22,321 nucleotides of DNA, taken from positions 1 through 22,321 of the forward strand of contig CAZPJD010000208.1 in the NCBI GenBank assembly GCA_964586775.1. Reading direction: 5' to 3'. The notes beneath the pieces were generated by a model that was not told where the DNA came from, did not search any database, and saw nothing but the letters and a program-made list of their open reading frames with translations. This stretch comes from JADLEX01 sp964586775. Its GTDB lineage: Bacteria; Lernaellota; Lernaellaia; JACKCT01. Both the position numbers and the translations under genes were made by a program. Position 1 is the first letter of the stretch; every line of letters starts with the position of its first letter. Below are positions 13,274 through 21,017 of this stretch, one piece after another.

Positions 13274-14704
13274 TCAGCGCGACTCGCCGTAGATCTTTTC
13301 GAATTGCTCGATCAGCGCGACGCCGGTCATCGGGCCCGCCGACAGCAGGTCGTTGTAGATATAGGCGATGTGATAGAACTGCTGCGGCGTGATGATGTAG
13401 CCGATCCAGTCCTGCCCCAGGTTGATGAGGAACTGGTGCTCGCCGCCCATGAGCGTGCGAAGCTGCGTGCTGATGGTCGGGACGAGCTCGCCCGGCACCG
13501 TGGCGAAGGGAACGTCGCCGATCCATAGCGCCGTCATCGTCGTCGTCCCATTCTCGCCGAAATTCGGGATGTCGCGCGGAATGAGCCCCCACTTGCCCGT
13601 GAGCACGAAGAAATAGTTCTGGACCTTGGATTCCACCCAATAGGCGCGCACATCCACGGACGTATCGGTGGCGGGTTCCACGGTCGCGTGCAGGTCCTGC
13701 GCGGCGTCGGCGAGCGCTCGGCCGTAGTTTTCGACATCCTCCCACGTGCCCCAGTCGCGCCCGTCAATGGGGAAGGGCGCGGCGGGATTTTGCGGATGCA
13801 CCGACGCGCCGAGCGAGCCGTTCATGAACATGTTGATGCCGCCGATCTCCGTGTCCATGAGCCGGTAATATGGTCCGAGGAAGTCCGACGAGATGAGCGT
13901 GTTCTGCGGTCCCATCACCATGGGGTGGCACGCCCAGTTCATGAGCGTGGCGATCGGCTCGCCGGTCGGCGTGGTCGCCACCATCATCGTCATCGCGTCG
14001 TCGGTGTACGCCTGCGGGTCGAGCGGTTGGTTGGAGTTGTAGTGCAGGTCCGCAAATTCGGAAGTCCCGAACGAAATCCGCGCCTCGCGCCGCGCGTTGT
14101 AGGCGTCCACGCCCGCTTGCACAGAGCCCGCGATCATGTCGTCGATGAACGCGTCGTCGCGGCCCGAGATCGGCGGGAGCAATACGCCCCACATGCCGAC
14201 GGTGTCGGGGCTTTGGTGCGAATGCGACGCAGACACGATCACGCGGTCGGGCACGATGGCGAGGGCTGCCGACACACCCAATTGGATGCGGACGATATCG
14301 GTGGTGATGAGGCCGACCACATCGAGATGGATCAGGATCACGCGGCGGCCGTCGGCGTCTTCCACCGCGATCGCCGTGGCGTAGATGGGGTCGTGCACAC
14401 CGGTAGACCACCGGCACATGGCTTCGCTCAGAAAATACAGGCCGTAACCACCCATCTTGAGCGAATCGTCGTGTGCGGGGGAGATGTCCACGCGCGCCGC
14501 GCCGACCTGAAGCACGCCCGCGGGGCCGAGGTCGTCGTCGTCCGCCACGTCGTCGTCGGCATCATCGTCTGAGATAGAGTCGTCATCGGCGGGAGTGTTG
14601 CCCGAATCGTCGTCATCGTCGTCGTCTCCGCAGGACGACAACATCGGAATCATGGCCAGCACGAGCAGCAGCCCAACCCAACGAACCCGCGATTCGACGT
14701 TCAT
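13274..14704 (-). CDS. Neutral/alkaline ceramidase-like lipoprotein
   Basis: A 476-residue lipoprotein: signal helix and lipobox LSSC with C25, then GDDDDDDD and further D-rich runs to about residue 58. The remainder resembles the N-terminal catalytic domain of neutral/alkaline non-lysosomal ceramidase: GAARVDISP (about 68-76), GVHDPIYATA (about 102-111), the metal motif SASHSHQSPDT with H161/H163, NWACHP with H260, PGEL with E406 and GYIITP with Y436. These match the four types of zinc ligand known in that family. A true ceramidase would split ceramide into sphingosine and fatty acid, but many bacterial relatives are uncharacterised. Start ATG 14704 is chosen over a TTG two codons upstream because GAGGG lies 6 nt before the ATG. 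It is 20 nt downstream of a cupin gene, probably the same operon. Confidence 0.82.
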   Translation of the reverse strand: MNVESRVRWVGLLLVLAMIPMLSSCGDDDDDDDSGNTPADDDSISDDDADDDVADDDDLGPAGVLQVGAARVDISPAHDDSLKMGGYGLYFLSEAMCRWSTGVHDPIYATAIAVEDADGRRVILIHLDVVGLITTDIVRIQLGVSAALAIVPDRVIVSASHSHQSPDTVGMWGVLLPPISGRDDAFIDDMIAGSVQAGVDAYNARREARISFGTSEFADLHYNSNQPLDPQAYTDDAMTMMVATTPTGEPIATLMNWACHPMVMGPQNTLISSDFLGPYYRLMDTEIGGINMFMNGSLGASVHPQNPAAPFPIDGRDWGTWEDVENYGRALADAAQDLHATVEPATDTSVDVRAYWVESKVQNYFFVLTGKWGLIPRDIPNFGENGTTTMTALWIGDVPFATVPGELVPTISTQLRTLMGGEHQFLINLGQDWIGYIITPQQFYHIAYIYNDLLSAGPMTGVALIEQFEKIYGESR

Positions 14705-14724
14705 GGCCAACCCTCGACGATTCT

Positions 14725-15066
14725 TCAGATGCCTTTGGGAACGACGCAGATGAAAACGAGGTCCTCGTCGCCGGTGTTGCGGATCTGGTGAACCGCGCCG
14801 GGCGCGACGTAGGCGACGTGACCGGGACCGACCTCGCGCGTTTCGCCCTCGTAGAGCACCTCCCCATGGCCCGAGTGAAAAAAGATCTCGTGCTCATAGG
14901 GATGCGTGTGGTGCGGGGTGTGTCCGCCCGGTTTCACGTGGAACACGCGCATCGTGAAATTCGGCGCGCCTTGATCGGGGCCGGCGGCGACGCGCATGAG
15001 CACGCCTTTGGCCTCGTCGTTGTCGATGACCTTTCCGTCGATCTCCCGGTAGGGAAGAACGTGCAT
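14725..15066 (-). CDS. Small cupin-domain protein
   Basis: A 113-residue single-domain cupin. Motif 1 is GGHTPHHTHPYEHEIFF, with His/His/Glu metal ligands, and motif 2 is PGHVAYVAPGAVHQIRN, with the fourth His ligand. The fold suits a small metal-dependent sensor, isomerase or dioxygenase; no specific role can be assigned. Start ATG 15066 is preferred because GGAGGG lies 4 nt upstream. An in-frame ATG at 15078 lacks a ribosome site and would leave only about 8 nt of leader after the predicted promoter. It is followed closely by the ceramidase-like gene. Confidence 0.88.
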   Translation of the reverse strand: MHVLPYREIDGKVIDNDEAKGVLMRVAAGPDQGAPNFTMRVFHVKPGGHTPHHTHPYEHEIFFHSGHGEVLYEGETREVGPGHVAYVAPGAVHQIRNTGDEDLVFICVVPKGI

Positions 15067-15092
15067 CGCACCCTCCATGTCGAACAGACCGA

Positions 15093-15098
15093 ATTATA
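15093..15098 (-). promoter_or_regulatory. Probable -10 box of the cupin/ceramidase operon
   Basis: A perfect TATAAT on the minus strand in an AT-rich patch, 27 nt upstream of the chosen cupin ATG. No good -35 is visible; the best is cgtttt at a 17-nt spacing. An activator may be needed. Confidence 0.5.
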
Positions 15099-15149
15099 AT
15101 CAATTGGTTGCGCGAAAACGAGCAACTACGATACCGCGTCAGAAAACGA

Positions 15150-15602
15150 CTATGCCACCGCGTCGCCGAAAGACTTGCGCAGCACGATCGCGTCCTCGCC
15201 CGACTCCTCATAGTACCCATGACGCACGCCGATGTTCTCGTACCCCATCTTTTCGTAGAACATGCGCGCGGGGTCGTTCGAGCGACGCACTTCGAGAAAA
15301 CACGATCGCGCGCCCATGGCCATGCAACGCGACTCCGACGCGGCCAGCAGTCGCCGCGCCACTCCCGCGCGGCGCAATTCGGGCATCACGGCGATCTTGA
15401 GCAGGTGCATCTCGTCGGCCACGATCCACGAAAGCGCGTGCCCGGCGAACACGCCGGCGCGGGTCGCGACCAGAAAAACGGCCATGGGGTAGGCGATCTG
15501 CTCGAAGTACGTGGAACGGTGCCAGGGATTCGGGAAACCGAGCAGCTCGGCCCGGCGCACGTCGTCGAGATCCTCGATGCGAGCCGGACGAACCTCGATC
15601 AT
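15150..15602 (-). CDS. rimI: Ribosomal-protein-alanine N-acetyltransferase
   Basis: A 150-residue GNAT acetyltransferase of the RimI type. The N-terminal IEVRPARIEDLDDVRRAELLGFPNPW, with FPNPWHRSTYFEQI, is characteristic. Acetyl-CoA motif A lies around VMPELRRAGVARRLL, followed by LEVRRSNDPARMFYEKMGYENIGVRHGYY, the typical RimI C-terminal block. It acetylates the N-terminal alanine of ribosomal protein S18, using acetyl-CoA, in the cytoplasm. The ATG overlaps the TGA of the upstream lipoprotein gene (ATGA), so translation is coupled. A longer open frame upstream of this ATG is a shadow of that gene. Confidence 0.9.
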   Translation of the reverse strand: MIEVRPARIEDLDDVRRAELLGFPNPWHRSTYFEQIAYPMAVFLVATRAGVFAGHALSWIVADEMHLLKIAVMPELRRAGVARRLLAASESRCMAMGARSCFLEVRRSNDPARMFYEKMGYENIGVRHGYYEESGEDAIVLRKSFGDAVA

Positions 15603-17149
15603 GGGAACGGGTCGACGCCGTCCGGCAGACGCAGGCGGATGCGATAGCGTTCCGCAAGGTGATTGAACAGATCCGTCACCACGGCGCTTCGGAACCGGCC
15701 CGGAAACTCGAACGCGGTCTGATCGAAGAAGAAGTGGTACCCCGCGCCGCCGGTCGCCTCGCGCGCGCCTTCGATCATCACGAGAATCGTCTGTTGGCCG
15801 AAGCCCTCGCGCGCGAGATACCCCTGCGACACCGCGAGTTCGATCACGTCGTTCGCGCTTTGTCCGCGGTCGAGCAGCACCAGCGCCAGCGGATACGTCT
15901 TCCACCGATTGCGTTTGGAGTAGTACCCGGCGGGCAGGTAAATCGAATACTCCACCTTCGCGTCGCCGAGCGAAGCCGACTCAAAGGTGTGCGTCTCGTA
16001 ATACGTGTTGGCGTCGTGCTCGCCGTCGCCGAACAACCCGTTGGGCACACGTGCCGACAGGAACGACAGGGCGTGCGTCCACCGTGCGATCTGCACCTCG
16101 TCGCTGCCCAGATGCGCATCCGCGCCACCCGTGGTCGGGCCCCAGTTCATGCGCACGTTCTTTTCGGGAAACCAAACACGCCGCGTGGGGTAGGGGAAGT
16201 TGCCCAGGAAGTCGTCGTAGAGGCCGACCGTGAAGTCGAGGCAGTATTCCTCGTCCGGCGGCGCGGCGGCATCCATCGCGGTTTGCATCGCCTGCGCGAA
16301 TCGATCCGCCTGATCGGCGAAGGACCACGGATCGTTCACGCCCGCATCCAGATAGATCGCGCCGGTGTAGCGGTTCGCCGTGTTGAGCGACGCGCCGACG
16401 CGCAGCGCGGGGTCGTGCATCAGCCAGCGAGCGAAATTGGGCGACACGTCGAACGCGCCGTTGCCCTCGCCGAAATCGCCCGTGCCCGCGACGCCGTCGA
16501 GCCCGGTGTCGCTGAAGGTTTCGCCTTCGTCGCGCACGCCGTCGCCGCTCGCGTCGTCGAATGGCTCGTGCGCCTGAAGGATGATCGGCTCGCCCGCGTC
16601 GCGCACGCCGTTGCCGTTGGTGTCGAGCGCGAGCAAAAAGTCGATCGTCACGCCGGACTCGTCGACGAAGGTGATCGCCGGCGTCGCGCCCGCGGGGTTC
16701 TGCGCGTCGATCACACCGGTCACGCTCGTCGGGTCCGATCCCGATACGCCCGGCGGAAAAAGTCGGCTGAGCGGATTGTTGTAGAAGGGGTTGCCGAGGG
16801 CGATGAAGGCATCGCGCAGCGTCCCGAGAAACGCGGCGCGTCCGGGTTCGTCGGGAATGTCGTCAAAGTCGCGGAGCTGCGTCTCGATCGCGCCGATCCA
16901 CGCGCGCAGATCGGTCGGCGCGGCCAGTGCCGCCGCCGCGCCGAAGATCTCGGGATGGTCGAAGGCCATGTCGAGCGCCGCGAGCCCGCCCATGCCGATA
17001 CCGAGGACCATGTGCTGGGGACCCTCGTAGTCCTCGACGATGATCTCGTTCGGACAGGGTGGTTCGTCCTCGTCCCAGCTTCCCTTCGTGCACGACGAAA
17101 TCGCCGCGACGACGAGCACCAGAACGACGACAAAAACGGGCCTTTTCAT
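15599..17149 (-). CDS. Lipoprotein with rearranged esterase-D-like alpha/beta hydrolase fold
   Basis: A 516-residue lipoprotein with lipobox ISSC (C20) and a ribosome site AAGGAG 5 nt before ATG 17149. Block order is unusual. Near the N-terminus (47-80) is a nucleophile-elbow segment GIGMGGLAALDMAFDHPEIFG, as in esterase D-type hydrolases, but Gly52 (GGC) stands where the catalytic Ser should be. Then come two calcium-loop-like repeats (DTNGNGVRDAGE 176-187, DASGDGVRDEGE 199-210), an Asp segment YLDAGVND (266-273) and a His segment GGADAH (341-346). Only after that come segments that normally open such enzymes: YSIYLPAGY (401-409), YPLALVLLDRG (419-429), QTILVMIEGA (453-462) and a helix ending ERYRI. 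The fold call rests on these motifs. Without Ser it may be a binding protein rather than an enzyme. Confidence 0.7.
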   Translation of the reverse strand: MKRPVFVVVLVLVVAAISSCTKGSWDEDEPPCPNEIIVEDYEGPQHMVLGIGMGGLAALDMAFDHPEIFGAAAALAAPTDLRAWIGAIETQLRDFDDIPDEPGRAAFLGTLRDAFIALGNPFYNNPLSRLFPPGVSGSDPTSVTGVIDAQNPAGATPAITFVDESGVTIDFLLALDTNGNGVRDAGEPIILQAHEPFDDASGDGVRDEGETFSDTGLDGVAGTGDFGEGNGAFDVSPNFARWLMHDPALRVGASLNTANRYTGAIYLDAGVNDPWSFADQADRFAQAMQTAMDAAAPPDEEYCLDFTVGLYDDFLGNFPYPTRRVWFPEKNVRMNWGPTTGGADAHLGSDEVQIARWTHALSFLSARVPNGLFGDGEHDANTYYETHTFESASLGDAKVEYSIYLPAGYYSKRNRWKTYPLALVLLDRGQSANDVIELAVSQGYLAREGFGQQTILVMIEGAREATGGAGYHFFFDQTAFEFPGRFRSAVVTDLFNHLAERYRIRLRLPDGVDPFP

Positions 17150-17183
17150 GACACTCCTTCACCGGCGGACCGCAAGGCGCGAC

Positions 17184-17213
17184 AATATAGGCGGGCGCTT
17201 CCGACACTGTCAA
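17184..17213 (-). promoter_or_regulatory. Sigma-70-type promoter of the lipoprotein-rimI operon
   Basis: On the minus strand TTGACA (17213-17208), 18-nt spacer, TATATT (17189-17184). The start site would be near 17177, about 27 nt before the ATG at 17149. Same architecture as the metY promoter. Confidence 0.75.
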
Positions 17214-17253
17214 CGCGAATGACGCACGCGATCCGCACGCGAAATTGCACTCT

Positions 17254-17281
17254 TTGACGTCGTCGCGCTTGGGCCTACGAT
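17254..17281 (+). promoter_or_regulatory. Possible promoter of the sulfatase-like gene
   Basis: TTGACG (17254-17259), 16-nt spacer, TACGAT (17276-17281). If real, transcription starts near 17288 and the second ATG at 17289 would be read from a leaderless mRNA. Weak because the -10 overlaps the first ATG. Confidence 0.35.
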
Positions 17282-19229
17282 GGGTTCGATGTCTCCCGAA
17301 AATCCCGAGCGCGGCGCGAGTACCGAAGGGGCGAATTCCTCCGCGCGCGGCCGCTGGAAACGCGTGTTTGTCGCCATCTGGGGCGTCGGGCCGGTTCTCG
17401 GGTCGCTGCGCGCGCTGCGGATCATTCACGCGCACGGCTATCACGAGCGCGACATGCCCCAGCTCGTGGCGTGGGTCTGGCGCGAAGCCCTCGCGGACGG
17501 GCTGCGTACGGCGTTTTGGGGCGCGGTGGTCGTCGCGCTCTTCGCGCGGTTTGCGCACCGGATCGAACCCGATCGCCGTCGCCGCCGGCGCGCGCTGATC
17601 GCGACGCCCTTCGTCGCCATGGCGCTCGCCGCGGGGGCGCTCTTCGGCGCCGCGTGGTGGTTGCGACCCGCTCTCGGCGGAGCCCTTGCGGAAGACATCA
17701 ATATTGGGATCGTCGTCGGGAACATCGTGCTGCCCGCACTCGCCGACGAGACGCGCGTCCCGCGTGCCCTGCTCGCCGTCGTCGCGTGGGTGTTTCTCGC
17801 GATCGCGTTTCTTATCGTGAGGCTTGTGATCCGGCGTCGCGGGGAACGCGAGGACCCGACGCCCGTCGGCGGCGCGCTACGTTGGGCGGCGCGGCTCGGC
17901 GCGGCGAGTGTGCTCGCGGGGATTGTCGCCGCCGTCGGCCTCGCGCACGAATCGGCGGGCGAGCAGCCAGACATCGTGCTCATCAGCATCGACACGCTGC
18001 GCGCCGATCATCTGTCGATCTACGGATACGACCGCGAGACCGCGCCGACGTTGACGCGTCTCGCCGGCGAAGGCGTCGTCGCCGATCGTTTCATCTCCCA
18101 CGCCCCGTGGACGCTGCCCACGCACATGTCGATCTTCACGGGACGACGGCCGTGGGAGCACGGGGTAACGTCAATTCAATCCGTGCTCGAGGCCAAGACG
18201 ACAACCCTGGGCGAAATTCTCAAGGACGCGGGTTATTCGACTGGGGCCGTGGCGACGAACTACCTTCTCAGCCCCGCGTTCGGGTTCGCACGCGGGATCG
18301 ACCGCTACCAACTTCGGCCCGACTTTCGCGCGTCGGTGGTCGTGGACCTCGCCGCGGACTGGTGGGCAAAGACGAAGGTCCCGCGTTTTTTATTCGTTCA
18401 CCTTTACGATCCGCACTATCCGTATTCGCCGCCCGATGACCTGCACGGCCGTTTCGGCCCCGTGGTGGACCGCGTGGACGATCTGCAGGGGCTGGCGTTC
18501 ATGGACTTCGCGCGCGAAGCGGCGGGATTCACGGTCGCGGAGCGACAGGCCGCCATCGACCGCTACGACGAGGAGATTCTGGGCGCGGATGCCGCGATCG
18601 AGAAGCTCCTGAAGACGCTCGACGCCGACAGCGAGCGCAAGCCGTGGATCATTGTTACCTCGGATCACGGAGAGGAGTTCGCCGACCACGGGATGTGGGG
18701 GCACTCGGTCACGCTCTACGACGAAATGATCCGCGTGCCGCTCATCGTGCGCGCGCCCGACGCGAAATGCGCCCGGCTGCGCGACGGCGGCCTCACCGAG
18801 CAGCGGCGGCTCTTTGATCTCATCGTGTCCGTTGCGGCGGCGAAGCCCGCGGACCCGGCGATTCGTTGCGACGACGGCCGGGCGCCGGAGGCTCTGCGCC
18901 GATTGAGCCAACCCGTCGCGATGGCCGAAAGCGAGGTTTTCGGGCCGCATCGGTTCGCGGTGCGCACGGAAACGAAAAAGCGCATTGAACCCATCTGCTT
19001 CGATCTCGACGCGTTTTCGATGGACCGTTCCGTGGAGCTGTACGATCTGTTGGCCGATCCGGGCGAGACAAACAATCTCTACCCCCAGAGCGACGACGAA
19101 GACCTGCGCTCGCGGCTGGCGCGCGAAAGTCTGGAGCGCCTGAATCGTCTTGCCGAATCGGACGGCGCAACGCGCGAGATTTCGGATATCGAACGCGAGC
19201 GACTGCGTTCGCTGGGCTATTTGCAGTAG
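17280..19229 (+). CDS. Membrane-anchored sulfatase/phosphotransferase-superfamily protein
   Basis: A 649-residue protein. About five hydrophobic segments (around 28-47, 75-92, 105-127, 162-184, 203-223) precede a periplasmic alkaline-phosphatase-superfamily domain starting DIVLISIDTLRADHLS (231-246, metal ligand D238). The nucleophile segment is HAPWTLPTHMSIFTG. Aligned with the sulfatase CxPSR motif, the Cys/Ser position is Thr278, so formylglycine cannot form. Further metal ligands are D462/H463 in TSDHGEEFADHG and H475. The Thr nucleophile and the membrane-helix-plus-catalytic-domain plan recall phosphoethanolamine and phosphoglycerol transferases more than sulfatases. Substrate is unknown. 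The ATG at 17280 has no clear ribosome site; ATG 17289 is an alternative start. The last 13 bp overlap the convergent wecB end. Confidence 0.85.
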   Translation: MGSMSPENPERGASTEGANSSARGRWKRVFVAIWGVGPVLGSLRALRIIHAHGYHERDMPQLVAWVWREALADGLRTAFWGAVVVALFARFAHRIEPDRRRRRRALIATPFVAMALAAGALFGAAWWLRPALGGALAEDINIGIVVGNIVLPALADETRVPRALLAVVAWVFLAIAFLIVRLVIRRRGEREDPTPVGGALRWAARLGAASVLAGIVAAVGLAHESAGEQPDIVLISIDTLRADHLSIYGYDRETAPTLTRLAGEGVVADRFISHAPWTLPTHMSIFTGRRPWEHGVTSIQSVLEAKTTTLGEILKDAGYSTGAVATNYLLSPAFGFARGIDRYQLRPDFRASVVVDLAADWWAKTKVPRFLFVHLYDPHYPYSPPDDLHGRFGPVVDRVDDLQGLAFMDFAREAAGFTVAERQAAIDRYDEEILGADAAIEKLLKTLDADSERKPWIIVTSDHGEEFADHGMWGHSVTLYDEMIRVPLIVRAPDAKCARLRDGGLTEQRRLFDLIVSVAAAKPADPAIRCDDGRAPEALRRLSQPVAMAESEVFGPHRFAVRTETKKRIEPICFDLDAFSMDRSVELYDLLADPGETNNLYPQSDDEDLRSRLARESLERLNRLAESDGATREISDIERERLRSLGYLQ

Positions 19230-20326
19230 GCCGGGAGGAGGTCGGCGATGCGCTTCGACGCGAGGCCGTCGCCGTAGGGGTTCTTTGCCTCGGCCATCGC
19301 GCGGTAGGCGTCGGCGTCGTCGAGCAGGCGCGAGACCTCGCTGACGATCTTCGTGCCGTCGTTGCCCACCAGACGCACCGTCCCCGCCTCGATCCCTTCG
19401 GGTCGCTCGGTCTTTTCGCGCATCACCAGAACCGGCTTGCCGAGCGAAGGGGCCTCTTCCTGCACGCCGCCCGAGTCGGTGAGGATGATGTGCGCCTTTT
19501 TCATGAGATGGACAAAGGGTTCGTAGTCGAGCGGTTCGATGAGGTGAATATTCGGCGCGCCGGAGAGAATTTCAAATACCGGTTCGCGCACGTTGGGGTT
19601 GAGGTGCACGGGGTAGACGAGGGCACAGTCGGGGAACATGTCGGCGATCGCGCGCATGGCGAGGCACATCTGGCGGAAGGGTTCGCCGAAGCTTTCGCGC
19701 CGGTGCGCGGTAATGAGAATGGTCCGCGGCGGAAGCGACGCGAGTGCCGAATCGGCGAAGCGGTACTCGCGCCCGGTGATCTCCAGCAGCGCGTCGATGA
19801 CCGTGTTTCCCGTCACGTGGACGCGCGCGGGGTCCGTACCTTCGCGTAAAAGGTTGTCGCGCGACCATGCCGTCGGCGGAAAATGGACGGTGGCGAGGCG
19901 AGACGTGAGCTGGCGGTTGATTTCTTCCGGAAACGGCGAGTAGGGGTCCCAGGTGCGAAGCCCCGCTTCGACATGAGCAACCGGGATGCGCCGGTGAAAC
20001 GCCGCAAGCGCGCCGACGAAGGTGGTGGTCGTGTCGCCCTGCACGAGTACGACGTCCGGCTTCATCCGATCCATCGCTTCGCCCAAACCCTCGATGGCGC
20101 GTGCGACGATCATGTCGAGCGATTGATTGGGGCGCATGATGGCGAGGTCGACGTCGGGTTCGATCTCGAACAGGCGCAGCACCTGATCCAGCATCTGCCG
20201 GTGCTGGGCGGTCACGGCGACCTGGACATCGTAAGTATCCGATCTCGCTCGCATTTCTCGAATGACCGGGGCGAGCTTGATGGCCTCGGGCCGCGTGCCG
20301 AACACGAACAAACTCCGAATCAACAT
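19217..20326 (-). CDS. wecB: UDP-N-acetylglucosamine 2-epimerase (non-hydrolysing)
   Basis: A 369-residue enzyme interconverting UDP-GlcNAc and UDP-ManNAc in the cytoplasm, the supply step for ManNAc-containing surface polysaccharides. Family motifs are GTRPEAIKLAPVI (10-22), QGDTTTTF (96-103), HVEAGLRT (118-125), FPEEINRQL (about 132-140), GNTVIDAL (173-180), ITAHRRESFGEP and DSGGVQEEAPSLGKPVLVMREKTERPE near the end. The conserved Asp, two Glu and His of the active site are present. The start at 20326 is placed by homology to the usual N-terminus. GGGAGGGA sits very close to this ATG, so initiation a codon later (TTG) is possible. No other polysaccharide genes adjoin it. It converges on the sulfatase-like gene with overlapping ends. 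Confidence 0.93.
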   Translation of the reverse strand: MLIRSLFVFGTRPEAIKLAPVIREMRARSDTYDVQVAVTAQHRQMLDQVLRLFEIEPDVDLAIMRPNQSLDMIVARAIEGLGEAMDRMKPDVVLVQGDTTTTFVGALAAFHRRIPVAHVEAGLRTWDPYSPFPEEINRQLTSRLATVHFPPTAWSRDNLLREGTDPARVHVTGNTVIDALLEITGREYRFADSALASLPPRTILITAHRRESFGEPFRQMCLAMRAIADMFPDCALVYPVHLNPNVREPVFEILSGAPNIHLIEPLDYEPFVHLMKKAHIILTDSGGVQEEAPSLGKPVLVMREKTERPEGIEAGTVRLVGNDGTKIVSEVSRLLDDADAYRAMAEAKNPYGDGLASKRIADLLPAYCK

Positions 20327-20366
20327 TCCCTCCCGCGCGGCGCGAGTGCCGCAAACGTACGTCCGA

Positions 20367-20395
20367 ATGCTATCGGGAGCACTTGATGGGGTCAA
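20367..20395 (-). promoter_or_regulatory. Sigma-70-type promoter of wecB
   Basis: On the minus strand TTGACC (20395-20390), 17-nt spacer, TAGCAT (20372-20367). The start site would be near 20360, about 34 nt before the wecB ATG. Confidence 0.6.
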
Positions 20396-20405
20396 TTGCG
20401 CGGAC

Positions 20406-20483
20406 GGCTTGGGCGTAAACGCCTGAAATAATTGGGGAAAGTATATTTATTCGACCGTCATTGACGCTTTACGCGCCCAAGCC
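20406..20483. promoter_or_regulatory. Long-spaced inverted repeat in the wecB-dksA divergent region
   Basis: Left arm GGCTTGGGCGTAAA (20406-20419) pairs with TTTA-CG-CGCCCAAGCC (20468-20483): 10 perfect pairs, a 2-nt bulge and 4 more pairs. The arms enclose about 48 nt of AT-rich DNA. The right arm directly abuts the -35 box of the DksA-family gene. It may be a paired operator or a fold in an upstream transcript. Confidence 0.5.
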
Positions 20484-20512
20484 TTGAAAAATCCCGCTGC
20501 ACCGATTATAAA
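20484..20512 (+). promoter_or_regulatory. Sigma-70-type promoter of the DksA-family gene
   Basis: TTGAAA (20484-20489), 17-nt spacer, TATAAA (20507-20512). The start site would be near 20519, about 43 nt before the ATG. Confidence 0.72.
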
Positions 20513-20561
20513 ACGCGGCCCATTGGGACCTCGGCACCCCGGATGTCGGAGGAAACGGTCG

Positions 20562-20963
20562 ATGACGGAACTGACCGCCGAAGAACTCGAACAGTATCGT
20601 GCGACGCTTCTTCAGAAGCGCGAGGAAATCATCTCGAAGGCCAAATACACCCTCGGCGAGGGAAGCCTTTCCGGCGGAACCGAGGGCGACGAGGCCGATC
20701 AGGCGAGCCACGCCACCGAGGCGGCGCTGGCATGGCGACTGCTCGACAAGGACCGCAAACTGCTGCGGGAGATCGAGCATGCCCTCGCCAAGTTCGAGGA
20801 CGGCGAGTTCGGCTACTGCGAAGGCACCGGCAAGCCGATCGACAAACGCCGCCTCGCGATCCGCCCGTGGACGCGTTATTCCGTCGAGCACAAGTCGGAA
20901 CTGGAGCGCGAAAAGCGCCAGCGCCGCGCCGGCAGCGGCACGAAGATCGACACGCTGTTCTAA
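20562..20963 (+). CDS. DksA/TraR-family RNA polymerase-binding protein, cysteine-poor type
   Basis: A 133-residue protein with an N-terminal helical hairpin (about 5-80) whose tip carries DEADQA (43-48), matching the DxxDxA motif that DksA places in the RNA polymerase secondary channel. The C-terminal zinc-finger region keeps the canonical spacing, but the four cysteine positions are C86, T89, S107 and H110 (CEGT ... SVEH), so a normal four-Cys zinc site is absent. Related cysteine-poor DksA proteins work without zinc. The likely role is adjusting transcription initiation with ppGpp. The start at ATG 20562 follows GGAGGA (20548-20553). An upstream in-frame ATG at 20484 falls inside the promoter and is rejected. 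It has its own promoter and is divergent from wecB. Confidence 0.9.
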   Translation: MTELTAEELEQYRATLLQKREEIISKAKYTLGEGSLSGGTEGDEADQASHATEAALAWRLLDKDRKLLREIEHALAKFEDGEFGYCEGTGKPIDKRRLAIRPWTRYSVEHKSELEREKRQRRAGSGTKIDTLF

Positions 20964-21017
20964 AACGATTTCAGCAACACCGTAGCCTTCGGCAGGAAAC
21001 CGCGCGAAACGCAGGGC

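Noticed and set aside
15659..17257. 532-residue plus-strand open frame antisense to the esterase-like lipoprotein
   Set aside because: Arg-rich shadow without domains. The minus strand has a promoter, ribosome site and signal peptide.
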